The notes below the pieces were generated by a model. It was not told where the DNA came from, made no database searches, and saw only the letters and a program-made list of their open reading frames with translations. 64,000 nucleotides of DNA from Acidipropionibacterium virtanenii. GTDB taxonomy: Bacteria; Actinomycetota; Actinomycetes; Propionibacteriales; Propionibacteriaceae. The stretch is taken from assembly GCF_003325455.1 (NCBI RefSeq), contig NZ_CP025198.1:1984001-2048000 (forward strand), given 5' to 3'. Below are positions 1 to 11,371 of the stretch, one piece after another. Position 1 is the first letter of the stretch. Every line of letters starts with the position of its first letter. The position numbers and the translations under genes are program-made.

Positions 1-2
1 GG

Positions 3-635
3 GCGACGCGGGCGGCCGCCGAGGAGTTCGGCCGACGGCTGGCCCACACCCACGCCGCCGGGGCGACTCATCTTGGAGCGCCCCCGCCCGGGGACTTCGG
101 GCAGGGCTGGATGGGGATGGCGAGGCTCCCCCTGCCGTCCACCCCTCAGGAGTCGACGCCCTCCTGGGGCGAGTTCTACGCACGCTACCGTCTGGCGCCC
201 TATCTCGATGCCCCGGCATTCACCTCCTCGGACCGCAGGATCCTCGACCGTCTATGCACCAAGCTCTCCTCGGGTGTCCACGACCATGACCAGCCGCGGC
301 TGGTGCGCCAGTCCGGCCCCGACGACACGTACTGGGCGGCGCGCACCCACGGGGACATGTGGAGCGGCAACGTCTTCTGGACGCCCACCGGCGCGGTGCT
401 CATCGACCCGGCGGCCCAGGGCGGTCACGCCGAGGAGGATCTGGCGTCGCTGGGGGTCTTCGGCTCCCCGCACACCGAGACGATCCGGGCGGCCTATGAC
501 GAGGAGTCGCCGCTGGCCGACGGCTGGCGCGACCGGATCGAGCTGCACCAGCTGCACATGCTCATGGTCCACTGCCAGTTGTTCGGGCGCAGTTACGTCC
601 CCGAGACCATCGCCATCGCCAGGCGCTGGGCCTGA
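3..635 (+). CDS. Fructosamine kinase family protein, C-terminal part (gene cut by window start)
   Basis: The frame is open from the first bases of the window and ends in TGA at 635, so the N-terminal ATP-binding part lies outside. The visible part has the family signature HGDMWSGN (from about 348) followed by an IDPA segment, matching the catalytic HGD and metal-binding D of fructosamine-3-kinase/ketosamine-3-kinase proteins, which share the aminoglycoside-phosphotransferase fold. An upstream segment (LAHTHAAGA, then FG) also fits the family. These kinases phosphorylate sugars attached to amines and are thought to repair glycated proteins. An internal ATG at 111 exists, but the family match continues upstream of it, so it is not the true start. 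Confidence 0.8.
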   Translation, partial: ATRAAAEEFGRRLAHTHAAGATHLGAPPPGDFGQGWMGMARLPLPSTPQESTPSWGEFYARYRLAPYLDAPAFTSSDRRILDRLCTKLSSGVHDHDQPRLVRQSGPDDTYWAARTHGDMWSGNVFWTPTGAVLIDPAAQGGHAEEDLASLGVFGSPHTETIRAAYDEESPLADGWRDRIELHQLHMLMVHCQLFGRSYVPETIAIARRWA

Positions 636-665
636 TCCGCGACCCCTCCCACGCGCGATCCGGAT

Positions 666-879
666 TCAGTAATGATCTCGCACCGACACGATGGCGATCG
701 CATCGTCAGTCACCACGTACACCAGCCTGTTCGCATGGTCGATCCGGCGCGACCAGGCCCCCTGCAACCCGAACCGCAACGGCTCCGGCTTTCCGATGCC
801 CTCGAACGGCGTCCTCATTGACCTGTCTCATGCAGGTCTTGAGGCTGTTGCGGAATGTGCTGTACGCGATGGCCTGCAT
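666..879 (-). pseudogene. Collapsed yefM-yoeB toxin-antitoxin module (antitoxin N-terminus joined to toxin C-terminus)
   Basis: From ATG at 879 the minus strand encodes about 22 residues resembling the start of a YefM/Phd antitoxin (MQAIAYSTFRNSL, then MRQVNED). Directly after this, in another frame, comes the C-terminal half of a YoeB toxin: TPFEGIGKPEPLRFG, WSRRIDHANRLVYVVTDD and the terminal HY followed by a stop at 666. YoeB proteins have the same TPFEG-GKPEPL, SRRI, RLVY and final HY motifs. The DNA-binding remainder of the antitoxin and the first third or so of the toxin are gone, consistent with a single deletion that also shifted frame. Neither protein can be made intact. The operator upstream is preserved (see 897-918). 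Confidence 0.85.
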
Positions 880-896
880 GGCACCCTCGTCGACGT

Positions 897-918
897 CTTG
901 TACATGGCATTGTACAAG
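897..918. promoter_or_regulatory. Palindromic operator with two TGTACA cores upstream of the yefM relic
   Basis: A perfect inverted repeat has arms CTTGTAC (897-903) and GTACAAG (912-918). Each arm contains a TGTACA hexamer (899-904 and 911-916), with 12 bp between centres. YefM-YoeB of E. coli represses its operon through paired TGTACA palindromes of similar geometry, so this is very probably the old autoregulatory operator. It sits 18 bp upstream of the relic start codon and close to the 3' end of the LysR gene. Confidence 0.7.
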
Positions 919-932
919 TCTGCACCGCCCCG

Positions 933-1859
933 TCACCGTTCCGAGGCTGCCCGAGCATCCGAAGCGGACTGGACGCCGCGGACACACTCGATGACGAGAT
1001 CGAGGACGTTGCGCACAGCCAGACGCCGTGCCCGATCCGGCCTCATCACCGCCGAGAGGAATCGTCGGGCGGGGACATCGGTGATCTCCCGGAGCACCAC
1101 CCCGGTACCCGACGGCGTGGTGAGTCGGGGCAGGACTGCGAGCCGGTCGCTGGAGGCCACGAGCGCCTCGATGACGCGGTTGTCGTGGAGGCGCTGCTCG
1201 ATGGCCAGTGGCTCCCCGGCCTTCTGGGCGATGGACGTCATCACGGTGTCGAAGGGGTAGCCGCGCGGCACGCCGATCCACGCCGCGTCCTTGACGTCGT
1301 CGGCGCGCAGTCGCCGCCGGTTCGCCAGCGGATGGTCGGCGGCCATGGCGATATCCAGCGGCTCGGCCATCAGTTCGACGACCTCCATCGCTCCGGTGCC
1401 GACCGGGCGCGGGCCGGCCAGGCTGTGGGCGATCGCGATGTCGACGTCATTGGACAGGCTGGCGAAATCCTTCTCGGCCGGATCGACGTCGGACAGGCTC
1501 AACTCGATGCCTCGTCCGCGAGCCCCGGCCGCCAGAGCGGGGAACAGCAGTCCCGCGGCACTGGGGAAGGCCAGCACCGACACCGGTCCGCCGGGATCGT
1601 GGCGGTAGGCGTCCCAGTCCGCCTGCACCTGCGCCATCGCGGTCTGCACGTGGGCTCCGCCGGCTGCCAGCAGCCGGCCCGCGTCGGTGAGCCGGATGCC
1701 CCGGCCGTCGGGCTCCACCAGTTGAATGCCGAAGGCCCGGTGGGCGGTCCTCAGTTGCTGGGAGACCGCCGAGACGGTGCGATGGGTGGCCCGCGCGACG
1801 GCGCTCACCGAGCCCCGCGCCTCGAGTTCCCGGAGCAGTTCGAGATGCCTCACATCCAT
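933..1859 (-). CDS. LysR-family transcriptional regulator
   Basis: 308 residues, the normal LysR length. The N-terminal winged helix-turn-helix spans about residues 3-60 (LELLRELEARGSVSAVARA then SAVSQQL), followed by a substrate-binding domain of the periplasmic-binding-protein type. It is transcribed divergently from the LysE-type exporter at 1931 across a 71 bp gap, the usual arrangement for a regulator controlling an adjacent exporter in response to its substrate. The start is the ATG at 1859, which begins exactly at the conserved DNA-binding domain. The effector is unknown. Confidence 0.85.
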   Translation of the reverse strand: MDVRHLELLRELEARGSVSAVARATHRTVSAVSQQLRTAHRAFGIQLVEPDGRGIRLTDAGRLLAAGGAHVQTAMAQVQADWDAYRHDPGGPVSVLAFPSAAGLLFPALAAGARGRGIELSLSDVDPAEKDFASLSNDVDIAIAHSLAGPRPVGTGAMEVVELMAEPLDIAMAADHPLANRRRLRADDVKDAAWIGVPRGYPFDTVMTSIAQKAGEPLAIEQRLHDNRVIEALVASSDRLAVLPRLTTPSGTGVVLREITDVPARRFLSAVMRPDRARRLAVRNVLDLVIECVRGVQSASDARAASER

Positions 1860-1876
1860 GAAGCCAGCCTAATCTC

Positions 1877-1893
1877 TTTCTGTAGAAACTTTC
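1877..1893. promoter_or_regulatory. Candidate LysR-type operator between the regulator and the exporter
   Basis: In the 71 bp divergent gap lie alternating TTTC and GAAA blocks (TTTC, tgta, GAAA, c, TTTC) forming overlapping small dyads. LysR regulators bind weak dyads of the T-N11-A type in such gaps. The position supports an operator, but the motif is short and AT-biased by chance, so support is modest. Confidence 0.3.
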
Positions 1894-1930
1894 AGTTGTC
1901 CTTCAAGAATTCGGCAGCGAGGATGGCCCC

Positions 1931-2512
1931 GTGAACTGGTGGGCATTCCTGATCTACACGGCGGTGATGGCCTTCACGCCCGGGCCGAACAATCTGGTCG
2001 CCTTCGATGTCGCCCGGCGGACGGGGATGCGCTCCGCCCGCAGACTGCTCCAGGGACTGGCGGCGGGATTCCTGGTGATCGATGCGGTAGTCGTCGTCGC
2101 GGCCTCAGTGCTCGACAACCGACTCGATCAGATCGAGCCCTGGCTGAAAATGCTCGGCACCGCCTACCTGCTGTACCTGGCATGGGCCACGGTCCACCCC
2201 GGTGCGCACCACAGTGCCGACGCCTCGGGGATGAACGGACTGTTCGCCCGCGGGCTGCTGGTCAACCTCACCAACGTCAAGGTGCTGCTGTTCTTCCTGG
2301 TGGGCCTGACCGGCTACCTCGTCCCAGAAACCGGATCGATCACCGGAGCCGCAGCTGTGAGTCTGGTGATGCCGCTCACCTGCTGCGTCTCGAACCTGGT
2401 GTGGGCGCAGGCGGGATCGCTGCTCTGTTCCTGGCTGGCCCGTCACCGTCGAGATGCCGACCTGGTCATCGCGATCCTGCTGGCGGGATGCGCCGTCACT
2501 CTGTGGCTGTGA
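1931..2512 (+). CDS. LysE/RhtB-family amino-acid or metabolite exporter
   Basis: 193 residues with about six hydrophobic segments, the family's usual size. The N-terminus (FTPGPNNLVAFDVARRTG) carries the LysE/RhtB hallmark GPN motif followed by a basic loop, and LVNLTNVKVLLFFL fits the conserved NPK-like region in transmembrane segment 3/4, here as TNVK. The family exports amino acids or related small molecules in exchange for protons. The start is the GTG at 1931, the first codon of the hydrophobic N-terminus. It is divergent from the LysR gene at 933-1859, which is the likely regulator, and converges with pyrE 19 bp downstream. The substrate cannot be told from sequence. Confidence 0.8.
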   Translation: MNWWAFLIYTAVMAFTPGPNNLVAFDVARRTGMRSARRLLQGLAAGFLVIDAVVVVAASVLDNRLDQIEPWLKMLGTAYLLYLAWATVHPGAHHSADASGMNGLFARGLLVNLTNVKVLLFFLVGLTGYLVPETGSITGAAAVSLVMPLTCCVSNLVWAQAGSLLCSWLARHRRDADLVIAILLAGCAVTLWL

Positions 2513-2531
2513 GACTCCCGGCGGACCGGGC

Positions 2532-3182
2532 TCAGTGGGCGTCCGACCAGGCCTGGGGGTCGGACGACCAGGTGGCCAGGGTCTCCTGCTGGTCGGGTGT
2601 GATCCGGCCCGAGGCGGCCGCCACCTCGACCAGAGTCGGGTAGTTGGACAGGGTGAACAGCGGCAGCCCGGCCTCCTCGAAGGCCTGGTGGCCCTTCTCG
2701 AGCTCGTAGGAGAAGATCGCCAGCACCCCGAGCACGTGGCCGCCCTCGCGCTGCACGGCGGCCGCGGCGTCGAGCACCGATCCGCCGGTGGAGATGAGGT
2801 CCTCGACCATCACCACCGAGGCCCCCTCGGCCAGCCGGCCCTCGATCTGGTTGCCCTTCCCATGGTCCTTGGGCTTGGAGCGCACGTAGACCATGGGCTT
2901 CGACAGCCGGTCGGCGGCCAGGGCGGCGTGGGCGATACCGGCGGTGGCGGTGCCGGCGACCGCCCGGACGTCGGGGAAGTTCTCGCTCACCAGGGTGGCC
3001 AGCCCCGAGGCGATCAAGGACCGCGTGTCCGGATCGGACAGGGTGACGCGGTTGTCGCAGTAGATCGGCGAGTGGAGGCCCGACGCCCAGGTGAACGGAG
3101 CCTCCGGGGACAGCGAGACGGCGCCGACACTCAGCAGCCCCTCGGCGACCTGTCGGGCCAGGGCGGGATTCGAGATGGTCAT
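2532..3182 (-). CDS. pyrE: Orotate phosphoribosyltransferase
   Basis: 216 residues. Catalyses orotate plus PRPP to orotidine 5'-phosphate in the cytosol. The PRPP-binding motif [10 protein letters not shown] is at residues 126-135, and the mobile catalytic loop [13 protein letters not shown] is at 103-115. It is the last gene of the pyrimidine operon, 8 bp after pyrF, and converges with the LysE-type exporter. No clear intrinsic terminator is visible in the 19 bp gap. Length and motifs match family norms, so function is secure. Confidence 0.95.
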   Translation of the reverse strand: MTISNPALARQVAEGLLSVGAVSLSPEAPFTWASGLHSPIYCDNRVTLSDPDTRSLIASGLATLVSENFPDVRAVAGTATAGIAHAALAADRLSKPMVYVRSKPKDHGKGNQIEGRLAEGASVVMVEDLISTGGSVLDAAAAVQREGGHVLGVLAIFSYELEKGHQAFEEAGLPLFTLSNYPTLVEVAAASGRITPDQQETLATWSSDPQAWSDAH

Positions 3183-3190
3183 TCTTCTCC

Positions 3191-3901
3191 TCAGTTGTTC
3201 CGGCCGGTGTTCCAGGCCGCCTTGATGGCGTGGTAGGCGGCCACGGGGTCCTCGGCCCGGGTGATGGGGCGTCCGACGACGATGGCGCTGGATCCCAGCC
3301 CGGCGGCGTTCTCGGGGGTGGCGACCCGCGACTGGTCGCCGACCGCCGACCCGGCGGGGCGGATGCCCGGCGTCACCCGCAGGAACCCGTCTCCGGTAGC
3401 GGCGGCGATCCGGCCGGCCTCCTGGGCCGAGCAGACCACTCCGGCCAGCCCGGCCTGGCGGGCCAGCCGGGCGTAGTGGAGCACCGACTCGGCCAGCGGC
3501 ACCGCGATCAGCTGCTCGTCGTGCATGGCAGCCTCGGAGGTGGAGGTGAGCTGGGTGATGGCGACCACGGCCGGATCGTTGGAGGCGCCTGACAGGCCTT
3601 CCAGCGCAGCCTCCATCATCGCCTGCCCGCCGGCGGCGTGGACGGTGAGCAGGTCGGCTCCCAGGCCGGCGAGGCTGGCGGCGGCCCGTTTCACGGTGTT
3701 GGGGATGTCGTGGAGCTTGAGGTCGCAGAAGACGTCGTGCCCGGCCTCCTTGAGCCTGGTGACGATACCAGGTCCGGAGGAGTAGAACAGCTCCATCCCG
3801 ACCTTGAGAAACAGCGGTTCGTCGCCGAACCGGGCGACCAGGGCCAGAGCCTCGTCGGCGCTCGGCACGTCGAGGGCGATGATCGGGCGGGAGGTGTCCA
3901 T
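3191..3901 (-). CDS. pyrF: Orotidine 5'-phosphate decarboxylase, group I
   Basis: 236 residues. Decarboxylates OMP to UMP, the last step of de novo pyrimidine synthesis. The catalytic Asp-Lys-x-x-Asp array is in [11 protein letters not shown] (residues 60-70), and a phosphate-binding segment near the C-terminus reads VVGRPIT. This is the short PyrF form found in E. coli and Bacillus, not the longer group II enzyme carried by mycobacteria and Streptomyces. That fits the other Firmicutes-like features of this operon. It lies 9 bp downstream of pyrD and 8 bp upstream of pyrE. Confidence 0.95.
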   Translation of the reverse strand: MDTSRPIIALDVPSADEALALVARFGDEPLFLKVGMELFYSSGPGIVTRLKEAGHDVFCDLKLHDIPNTVKRAAASLAGLGADLLTVHAAGGQAMMEAALEGLSGASNDPAVVAITQLTSTSEAAMHDEQLIAVPLAESVLHYARLARQAGLAGVVCSAQEAGRIAAATGDGFLRVTPGIRPAGSAVGDQSRVATPENAAGLGSSAIVVGRPITRAEDPVAAYHAIKAAWNTGRNN

Positions 3902-3910
3902 CGGTTCTCC

Positions 3911-5682
<1,772 letters not shown>

Positions 5683-5687
5683 CGTCC

Positions 5688-8600
5688 TCAGATCACCTCG
5701 GTGGAGAAGGCCCGCGACTCCATCACCCGGCAGATCGCCGATGCCGTGTCCAGGGAGGTGAACAGCGGGATGCCGCGGGCGATCGCGGCCCGGCGGATCT
5801 GCTTGCCGTCGATGATGGTGTCCTGGCCGTTGCTCATCACATTGATGACGGCGTCGCAGCCGGCGCGGGCGATGAGGTCCAGCACCGACTCGGTGGAGCC
5901 GGCCTCCGTGGAGCCGATCTTGTGGGCGACGTCGATATTGAGCCCGGCCTGGCGGAAGTAGGCGGCGGTGCCCTTGGTACCCACCAGCTGGAAGCCGATC
6001 CGGTCGAAGCGACGGGCCAGTTCCAGGGCCTCGGGCTTGGCGTTGTCGGCGACCGTGATGAGCACCTTGCCGAACTCGGGCACGTGCAGCCCGGCGCCTT
6101 CGAAGACCTTGTAGAGGGCCTTCTCGACGGTGTCGTCGGAGCCCATCACCTCGCCGGTGGACTTCATCTCGGGCCCCAGATGGGAGTCGACCAGGTCGAG
6201 CTTGGAGAAGCTGAACACCGGCGACTTCACGTGAATCCGGTGGGACTCGGGCATCAGGCCGGGTCTCAGTCCCTGATCGGCCAGGGTCTGGCCAAGAATG
6301 ACTCTGGTGGCCACCTGGGCCATCGAGGTGCCGGTGACCTTGGAGAGGAAGGGCACGGTGCGCGAGGCCCTCGGATTGGCCTCGATGACGTAGACCACGC
6401 CATCCATGACGACGAACTGGATGTTGAGGATGCCGCGGGTATTGAGGCCGAGCGCCAGCCGGGTGGTCACCTCGGTGATGCGGTCCTTGACCTGGCGGCT
6501 CATCCGCTGGGGCGGGCAGACCGCCATCGAGTCGCCGGAATGCACCCCGGCGCGTTCGATGTGCTCCATGATGCCGGGGATGACGACGTCGCGGCCGTCG
6601 CAGATCGCGTCGACCTCGCACTCGGCACCCTGGAGGTAGCGATCGATGAGGATCGGGCGGTCGGGGCTGACGTGTACCGCCTCGTGCATGTACCGCTCGA
6701 GCTCGTGGGCGCTGTTGACGATGGCCATCGCCCGTCCGCCGATGACGTAGGAGGGGCGCACCAGCACCGGATATCCGAGCTGCTCGGCGACGTCGAGGGC
6801 CTCCGCGGGATTGTGGGCCATACCGCCCGGGGCCTGCGGGATGTCCAGTTCCTTGAGCAGCTTCTCGAATCCCTCGCGATCCTCGGCACGGTCGAGATCC
6901 TCCAGCTGGGTGCCGAGGATCGGCACCCCGTGGGCGGCCAGCGGGCCTGCCAGGTTGATGGCGGTCTGGCCGCCGAACTGGACGATGACCCCCTCGGGCT
7001 GCTCCAGCTCGATGACGTCCAGGACGTCCTCGACGGTCAGCGGCTGGAAGTACAGCTTGTCGGAGACGGAGAAGTCGGTGGAGACCGTCTCCGGGTTGGA
7101 GTTCATGATGATCGCCTCGTGGCCGGCGGCCTGGATGGCCTTGACCGAGTGCACGGTGGCGTAGTCGAACTCGATGCCCTGACCGATCCGGATGGGACCG
7201 GAGCCCAGCACCAGGATGGAGGGCCGTCCGGAGCGCACCGACTCGTTCTCGGTCTCGTAGGTCGAGTAGAAGTACGGGGTCTCGGATGCGAATTCCCCGG
7301 CGCAGGTGTCGACCATCTTGTAGACCGGCCGGAATCCCGCGTCGAGGCGGGTCCGGCGCACCTGGTCGGGGGCCCTGCCCCAGAGACGGGCGATCGCCGA
7401 GTCGGAGAATCCGTTGCGTTTGGCGATCCACAGCGATTCGGTCTGGCCGGGGGTCACCCGCAGCCGGTCCTCGATCTCCAGGATGTGGGCGAGCTTGTCG
7501 AGGAAGAACAGGTCGATGCGGGTCTGCTCGTGCAGCTCGCCGATGGTGCGCCCCCGCCGGATCGCCTCGGCCAGGCAGAACAGTCGGTCGTCGCGGGCGT
7601 GCAGCAGATGCTCCTCCAGGACGTCGTCGGGCAGATTGGTGACCGCCGGGTCGCTGATGTGGTCCAGCCCGATCTCCAGGGACCGGACGGCCTTGAGCAG
7701 GGACTCCTCGATGGTCCGCCCGATCGACATCACCTCGCCGGTGGCCTTCATCTGGGTGCCCAACCGACGGTCGGCCCGGGCGAACTTGTCGAAGGGCCAG
7801 CGCGGGATCTTCGCGACGACGTAATCGAGCATCGGCTCGAACATCGACCAGGTGGTGCCGGTGACGGGGTTGCGGATCTCGTCGAGGGTCAGCCCGACGG
7901 CGATCTTCGCGGCGATCTTGGCGATCGGGTAGCCGGTGGCCTTGGAGGCCAGGGCCGAGGACCGCGACACCCGCGGGTTCACCTCGATGACGTAGTACTG
8001 GAAGGAGTCCGGGTCCAGGGCGAGCTGCACGTTGCAGCCTCCCTCGATGCCCAGCGCCCGCACGATCTCGATCGACGCGTCGCGCAGCATCTCGTGCTCG
8101 CGGTCGGTCAGCGTCTGGGTGGGGGCGAAGACGATGGAGTCGCCGGTGTGGACGCCCACCGGGTCGAAGTTCTCCATATTGCACACGACCATGGTGTTGT
8201 CGGCGCCGTCGCGCATCATCTCGTACTCGATCTCCTTGAACCCGGCGATCGACTGCTCGACCAGGCACTCGGTGACCGGGGACAGGTCCAGCCCCTTGCC
8301 GACGATGCGCACCAGCTCGGCCTCGTCGTCGCAGATCCCGCCGCCGGTGCCGCCCAGCGTGTAGGCGGGACGGACGATCAGCGGGTATCCGATACGGGCG
8401 CCCACCTCGACGGCCTCGACGACGGTGTGGCAGATCTCGGAGGCGGGCACCGGCTGGCCGAGCTCATCCATCAGCTGCTTGAACAGGTCGCGGTCCTCGG
8501 CCTTGGAGATGGCGTCGAGATCGGTGCCCAGCAGTTCGATGCCCAGTTCGTCGAGGATCCCGGATCCGGCCAGTTCGGTGGCCATGTTGAGGCCGGTCTG

Positions 8601-8876
8601 ACCGCCGAGTGTGGGCACGATGGCGTCGGGGCGCTCCCGGCGCAGGATCTGGGAGACGAACTCGAGAGTGATCGGTTCGATGTAGACCCGGTCGGCGATC
8701 TCGCGGTCGGTCATGATGGTGGCCGGGTTGGAGTTGACGAGGACGACCTCGTAGCCCTCCTCCTTCAGCGCCAGGCAGGCCTGGGTGCCGGCGTAGTCGA
8801 ACTCGGCGGCCTGGCCGATGACGATCGGCCCGGAGCCGATGACCAGGATCCGGTGGAGGTCTGTGCGACGGGGCAT
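5688..8876 (-). CDS. carB: Carbamoyl-phosphate synthase large subunit
   Basis: 1062 residues, standard length. Makes carbamoyl phosphate from bicarbonate, ATP and ammonia delivered by CarA. Two homologous ATP-grasp halves are visible, each opening with a nucleotide-binding segment ([19 protein letters not shown] near the start and [19 protein letters not shown] in the middle), followed by a C-terminal MGS-like allosteric domain ([16 protein letters not shown], then NVMSNG). The start ATG at 8876 shares one base with the carA stop. The product feeds both pyrimidine and arginine synthesis; its place in the pyr operon ties control to pyrimidines. Confidence 0.97.
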   Translation of the reverse strand: MPRRTDLHRILVIGSGPIVIGQAAEFDYAGTQACLALKEEGYEVVLVNSNPATIMTDREIADRVYIEPITLEFVSQILRRERPDAIVPTLGGQTGLNMATELAGSGILDELGIELLGTDLDAISKAEDRDLFKQLMDELGQPVPASEICHTVVEAVEVGARIGYPLIVRPAYTLGGTGGGICDDEAELVRIVGKGLDLSPVTECLVEQSIAGFKEIEYEMMRDGADNTMVVCNMENFDPVGVHTGDSIVFAPTQTLTDREHEMLRDASIEIVRALGIEGGCNVQLALDPDSFQYYVIEVNPRVSRSSALASKATGYPIAKIAAKIAVGLTLDEIRNPVTGTTWSMFEPMLDYVVAKIPRWPFDKFARADRRLGTQMKATGEVMSIGRTIEESLLKAVRSLEIGLDHISDPAVTNLPDDVLEEHLLHARDDRLFCLAEAIRRGRTIGELHEQTRIDLFFLDKLAHILEIEDRLRVTPGQTESLWIAKRNGFSDSAIARLWGRAPDQVRRTRLDAGFRPVYKMVDTCAGEFASETPYFYSTYETENESVRSGRPSILVLGSGPIRIGQGIEFDYATVHSVKAIQAAGHEAIIMNSNPETVSTDFSVSDKLYFQPLTVEDVLDVIELEQPEGVIVQFGGQTAINLAGPLAAHGVPILGTQLEDLDRAEDREGFEKLLKELDIPQAPGGMAHNPAEALDVAEQLGYPVLVRPSYVIGGRAMAIVNSAHELERYMHEAVHVSPDRPILIDRYLQGAECEVDAICDGRDVVIPGIMEHIERAGVHSGDSMAVCPPQRMSRQVKDRITEVTTRLALGLNTRGILNIQFVVMDGVVYVIEANPRASRTVPFLSKVTGTSMAQVATRVILGQTLADQGLRPGLMPESHRIHVKSPVFSFSKLDLVDSHLGPEMKSTGEVMGSDDTVEKALYKVFEGAGLHVPEFGKVLITVADNAKPEALELARRFDRIGFQLVGTKGTAAYFRQAGLNIDVAHKIGSTEAGSTESVLDLIARAGCDAVINVMSNGQDTIIDGKQIRRAAIARGIPLFTSLDTASAICRVMESRAFSTEVI

Positions 8877-10042
8877 CAGTTGTTCCCTTCGGTGGCGGGC
8901 ATGAGTGAACGCGGCACGGCTCCCCGCTGCAGGACGGGGGCCGACATGTCGCGGGGTGCCGGGCCGGCCTGGCGGTGGGCGTCCATGAGGTCGATGAAGT
9001 CGTCGAAGATGTGCTCGGCATCGTGCGGTCCGGCGGCGGCGTCGGGATGGTACTGGACCGAGATGGCGGGCAGCCTGCTGTGGCGCACCCCCTCGACGGT
9101 GCCGTCGTTGATCTCGATCTGGGTGATCTCCAGTTCGGTGCCGGGGATCGACTCGGGGTCGACGGCGAATCCGTGGTTCTGGCTGGTGAAGTCGATCCGG
9201 CCGCTGCGCAGGTCCTTGACCGGATGGTTGAAGCCGCGGTGGCCGAAGGGCAGCTTGTAGGTGTCGGCGCCGTTGGCCAGGCACAGCAGCTGATGACCCA
9301 GGCAGATGCCGAAGATCGGGTAGTCCTCCTGCAGGTCGCGGATCACCTGCTCCACGCCGTCCAGGCTCTTGGGGTCACCGGGGCCGTTGGACAGCATGAT
9401 GCCGTCGGGGGCCAGGGCCCGGACCCGCTCGGCGCTGATGGTGTGCGGCACCACGGTGACCGCGCATCCGCGCCTGGCGAGCTCGCGCAGGATCGAGTGC
9501 TTGAGCCCGAAGTCGAAGAGCACCACCGAGTGGCCGCCGAGCGGGCTCGGATAGGCGGTGCGGGTCGACACCCGGGCCACCTGGTCGGTGGGCAGTTCGG
9601 CGGACCGCAGCGACTCGAGCTCGTTCTCCAGGTCGGCGTCGGGGCCCACCAGGACCCCCTTCATGACGCCCTCGGTGCGCAGCCGGCGCACCAGCGCCCG
9701 GGTGTCGATGCCGGCCAGCCCGGGAATGTCGTGGACTTTGAGGAACTGATCCAGGCTCACCCGGTTGCGCCAGTTGGATGCCAGCCGCGGGTACTCCCGG
9801 CAGACCACCCCGGCGGTGGTGGGGAAGAGGGACTCCATGTCGTCGCGGTTGATCCCGGTGTTGCCGATCAGCGGGTAGGAGAAGGTGACGATCTGACCGT
9901 TGTAGGACTGGTCGGTCAGCGTCTCCTGGTAGCCGGTCATCCCGGTCGTGAAGACCACCTCGGCGCGCACCTGTCGGTCGGCTCCGAAGGCCTCCCCGGT
10001 GTAGCTGGTCCCGTCGGCGAGCAGCAGTGTCCGAGTCGTCAT
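8876..10042 (-). CDS. carA: Carbamoyl-phosphate synthase small (glutaminase) subunit
   Basis: 388 residues. Hydrolyses glutamine and channels ammonia to CarB. The class I glutaminase nucleophile is Cys247 in FGICLGHQ (244-251), and the N-terminal domain typical of CarA is intact. One oddity is that the conserved HPEAS-GPHD segment bearing the triad His and Glu reads [11 protein letters not shown] here, so the triad glutamate is aspartate. That is conservative and probably tolerated. It overlaps pyrC by 4 bp (ATGA) and carB by 1 bp. Confidence 0.95.
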   Translation of the reverse strand: MTTRTLLLADGTSYTGEAFGADRQVRAEVVFTTGMTGYQETLTDQSYNGQIVTFSYPLIGNTGINRDDMESLFPTTAGVVCREYPRLASNWRNRVSLDQFLKVHDIPGLAGIDTRALVRRLRTEGVMKGVLVGPDADLENELESLRSAELPTDQVARVSTRTAYPSPLGGHSVVLFDFGLKHSILRELARRGCAVTVVPHTISAERVRALAPDGIMLSNGPGDPKSLDGVEQVIRDLQEDYPIFGICLGHQLLCLANGADTYKLPFGHRGFNHPVKDLRSGRIDFTSQNHGFAVDPESIPGTELEITQIEINDGTVEGVRHSRLPAISVQYHPDAAAGPHDAEHIFDDFIDLMDAHRQAGPAPRDMSAPVLQRGAVPRSLMPATEGNN

Positions 10043-11370
10043 GCCTGGTCCTTCCGGTCGGTGGTGTTGTCGAGTGAGCTGTGGACGGTACGGCCGTCGA
10101 CCATGGTGAGCACGCAGTCACCGAGGACACGACGTCCCGCGAAGGGGCTGTTGCGGCCCTTGCCGACGAACCGGGAGGGTTCGATGACGGCCTCGTGGGC
10201 CAGGTCGAAGGCGGCCAGGTCGGCCGGCCCGCCGACTCTGATCCGTCCGGCGTCCAGGCCGTAGGCGCGGGCCGGGGCGGCGGTGAGCCAGTCGACGAGC
10301 TGGTCGAGGCGGAACCGGCCGTTCAGCACGAAGACCGTGTAGAGCAGGGCGAAGGTGTGCTCGTTGGTGATGACGCCGAAGGCGGCGTCGCGGAAGGAGC
10401 AGTCCTTCTCGGCGGCGGTGTGCGGGGCGTTGTCGGTGGCGATGGCGTCGATGGTGCCGTCGCACAGGCCGTCGATGACCGCGTCGATATCGGCGCGGGT
10501 GCGCAGCGGCGGGTTCATCTTGTAGAAGCCGTCGTCGCCGGGGATGTCCTCGTCGGCCAGCAGCAGATGGTGCGGGGCGGCCTCGGCGGTGGCGTGGACG
10601 CCGTCGGCCCGAGCCCGGCGCAGCGCCCGGACTGATTCGCGGGCGGAGGCGTGACACAGGTGGTAATGGGCCCCGGTCTGCTCGGCGATGGCCAGGTCGC
10701 GGACCACCTGGACGGTCTCGGCCAGCCGGGTGATGCCCGGCAGATCCAGTTCGCCGGCCCGGTGCCCGTCGTTGATCACTCCCCCGCGCATCAGGGATTC
10801 ATCCTCGGCGTGGGTGGCGATCGGGCGGCCGTGGCGGGCTGCGGCCCGCATGGCGTCGTACATCACCCCAGCGCGCTGCACTCCCTTGCCGTCGTTGGAG
10901 AAGGCGACCGCGCCGGCGTCGACGAGGGCGTCGGCGTCGACCAGTTCCTCGCTGGTCAGCCCGACGGTGATCGGTGCGTAGGGCAGCACCTTGACCACCG
11001 CAGACGCCTCGATGAGGGCCTTCAGTTCGGCCATCAGTCCGGGATTGTAGGGGTCGGGGACGGTGTTGGGCATCGCGCAGACGGTGGTCCAGCCTCCCCT
11101 GGCGGCGGCCGCGGTGCCGCTGGCGATGGTCTCCTTGTCCTCCTGGCCGGGTTCGCGCAGGTGGTCGTGGAGGTCGACCAGACCGGGAGTCAGCAGCGCC
11201 CCGCCGAGATCAACGCGGACGGCGTCGGCACCGTCGAGGGCGGCGGACCGGCCTCGCGAGACGGCCTCGATCCGGCCGTCGGCCACCAGCACCTGGGAGG
11301 GTACCGGCACTCCGCCCTCGAGCATGGTGAGGTGTGTCAGCAGTGTTCTGGGCATCACTGTTCTGGGCAC
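10039..11370 (-). CDS. pyrC: Dihydroorotase, class I
   Basis: 443 residues. Cyclises N-carbamoyl-aspartate to dihydroorotate. The metal-binding HxH is in LVDLHDHLREPG, with further ligand histidines in THAEDE, YHLCHAS and a DNAPHT segment, as in the amidohydrolase superfamily. The length matches Bacillus/actinobacterial PyrC. The start is ambiguous. GTG at 11370 lies 1 base past the pyrR stop, and an in-frame ATG at 11355 follows a near-exact repeat of the same 13 bases. Neither has a strong Shine-Dalgarno, so coupling to pyrR is likely. It overlaps carA by 4 bp. Confidence 0.93.
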   Translation of the reverse strand: MPRTVMPRTLLTHLTMLEGGVPVPSQVLVADGRIEAVSRGRSAALDGADAVRVDLGGALLTPGLVDLHDHLREPGQEDKETIASGTAAAARGGWTTVCAMPNTVPDPYNPGLMAELKALIEASAVVKVLPYAPITVGLTSEELVDADALVDAGAVAFSNDGKGVQRAGVMYDAMRAAARHGRPIATHAEDESLMRGGVINDGHRAGELDLPGITRLAETVQVVRDLAIAEQTGAHYHLCHASARESVRALRRARADGVHATAEAAPHHLLLADEDIPGDDGFYKMNPPLRTRADIDAVIDGLCDGTIDAIATDNAPHTAAEKDCSFRDAAFGVITNEHTFALLYTVFVLNGRFRLDQLVDWLTAAPARAYGLDAGRIRVGGPADLAAFDLAHEAVIEPSRFVGKGRNSPFAGRRVLGDCVLTMVDGRTVHSSLDNTTDRKDQA

Positions 11371-11371
11371 T

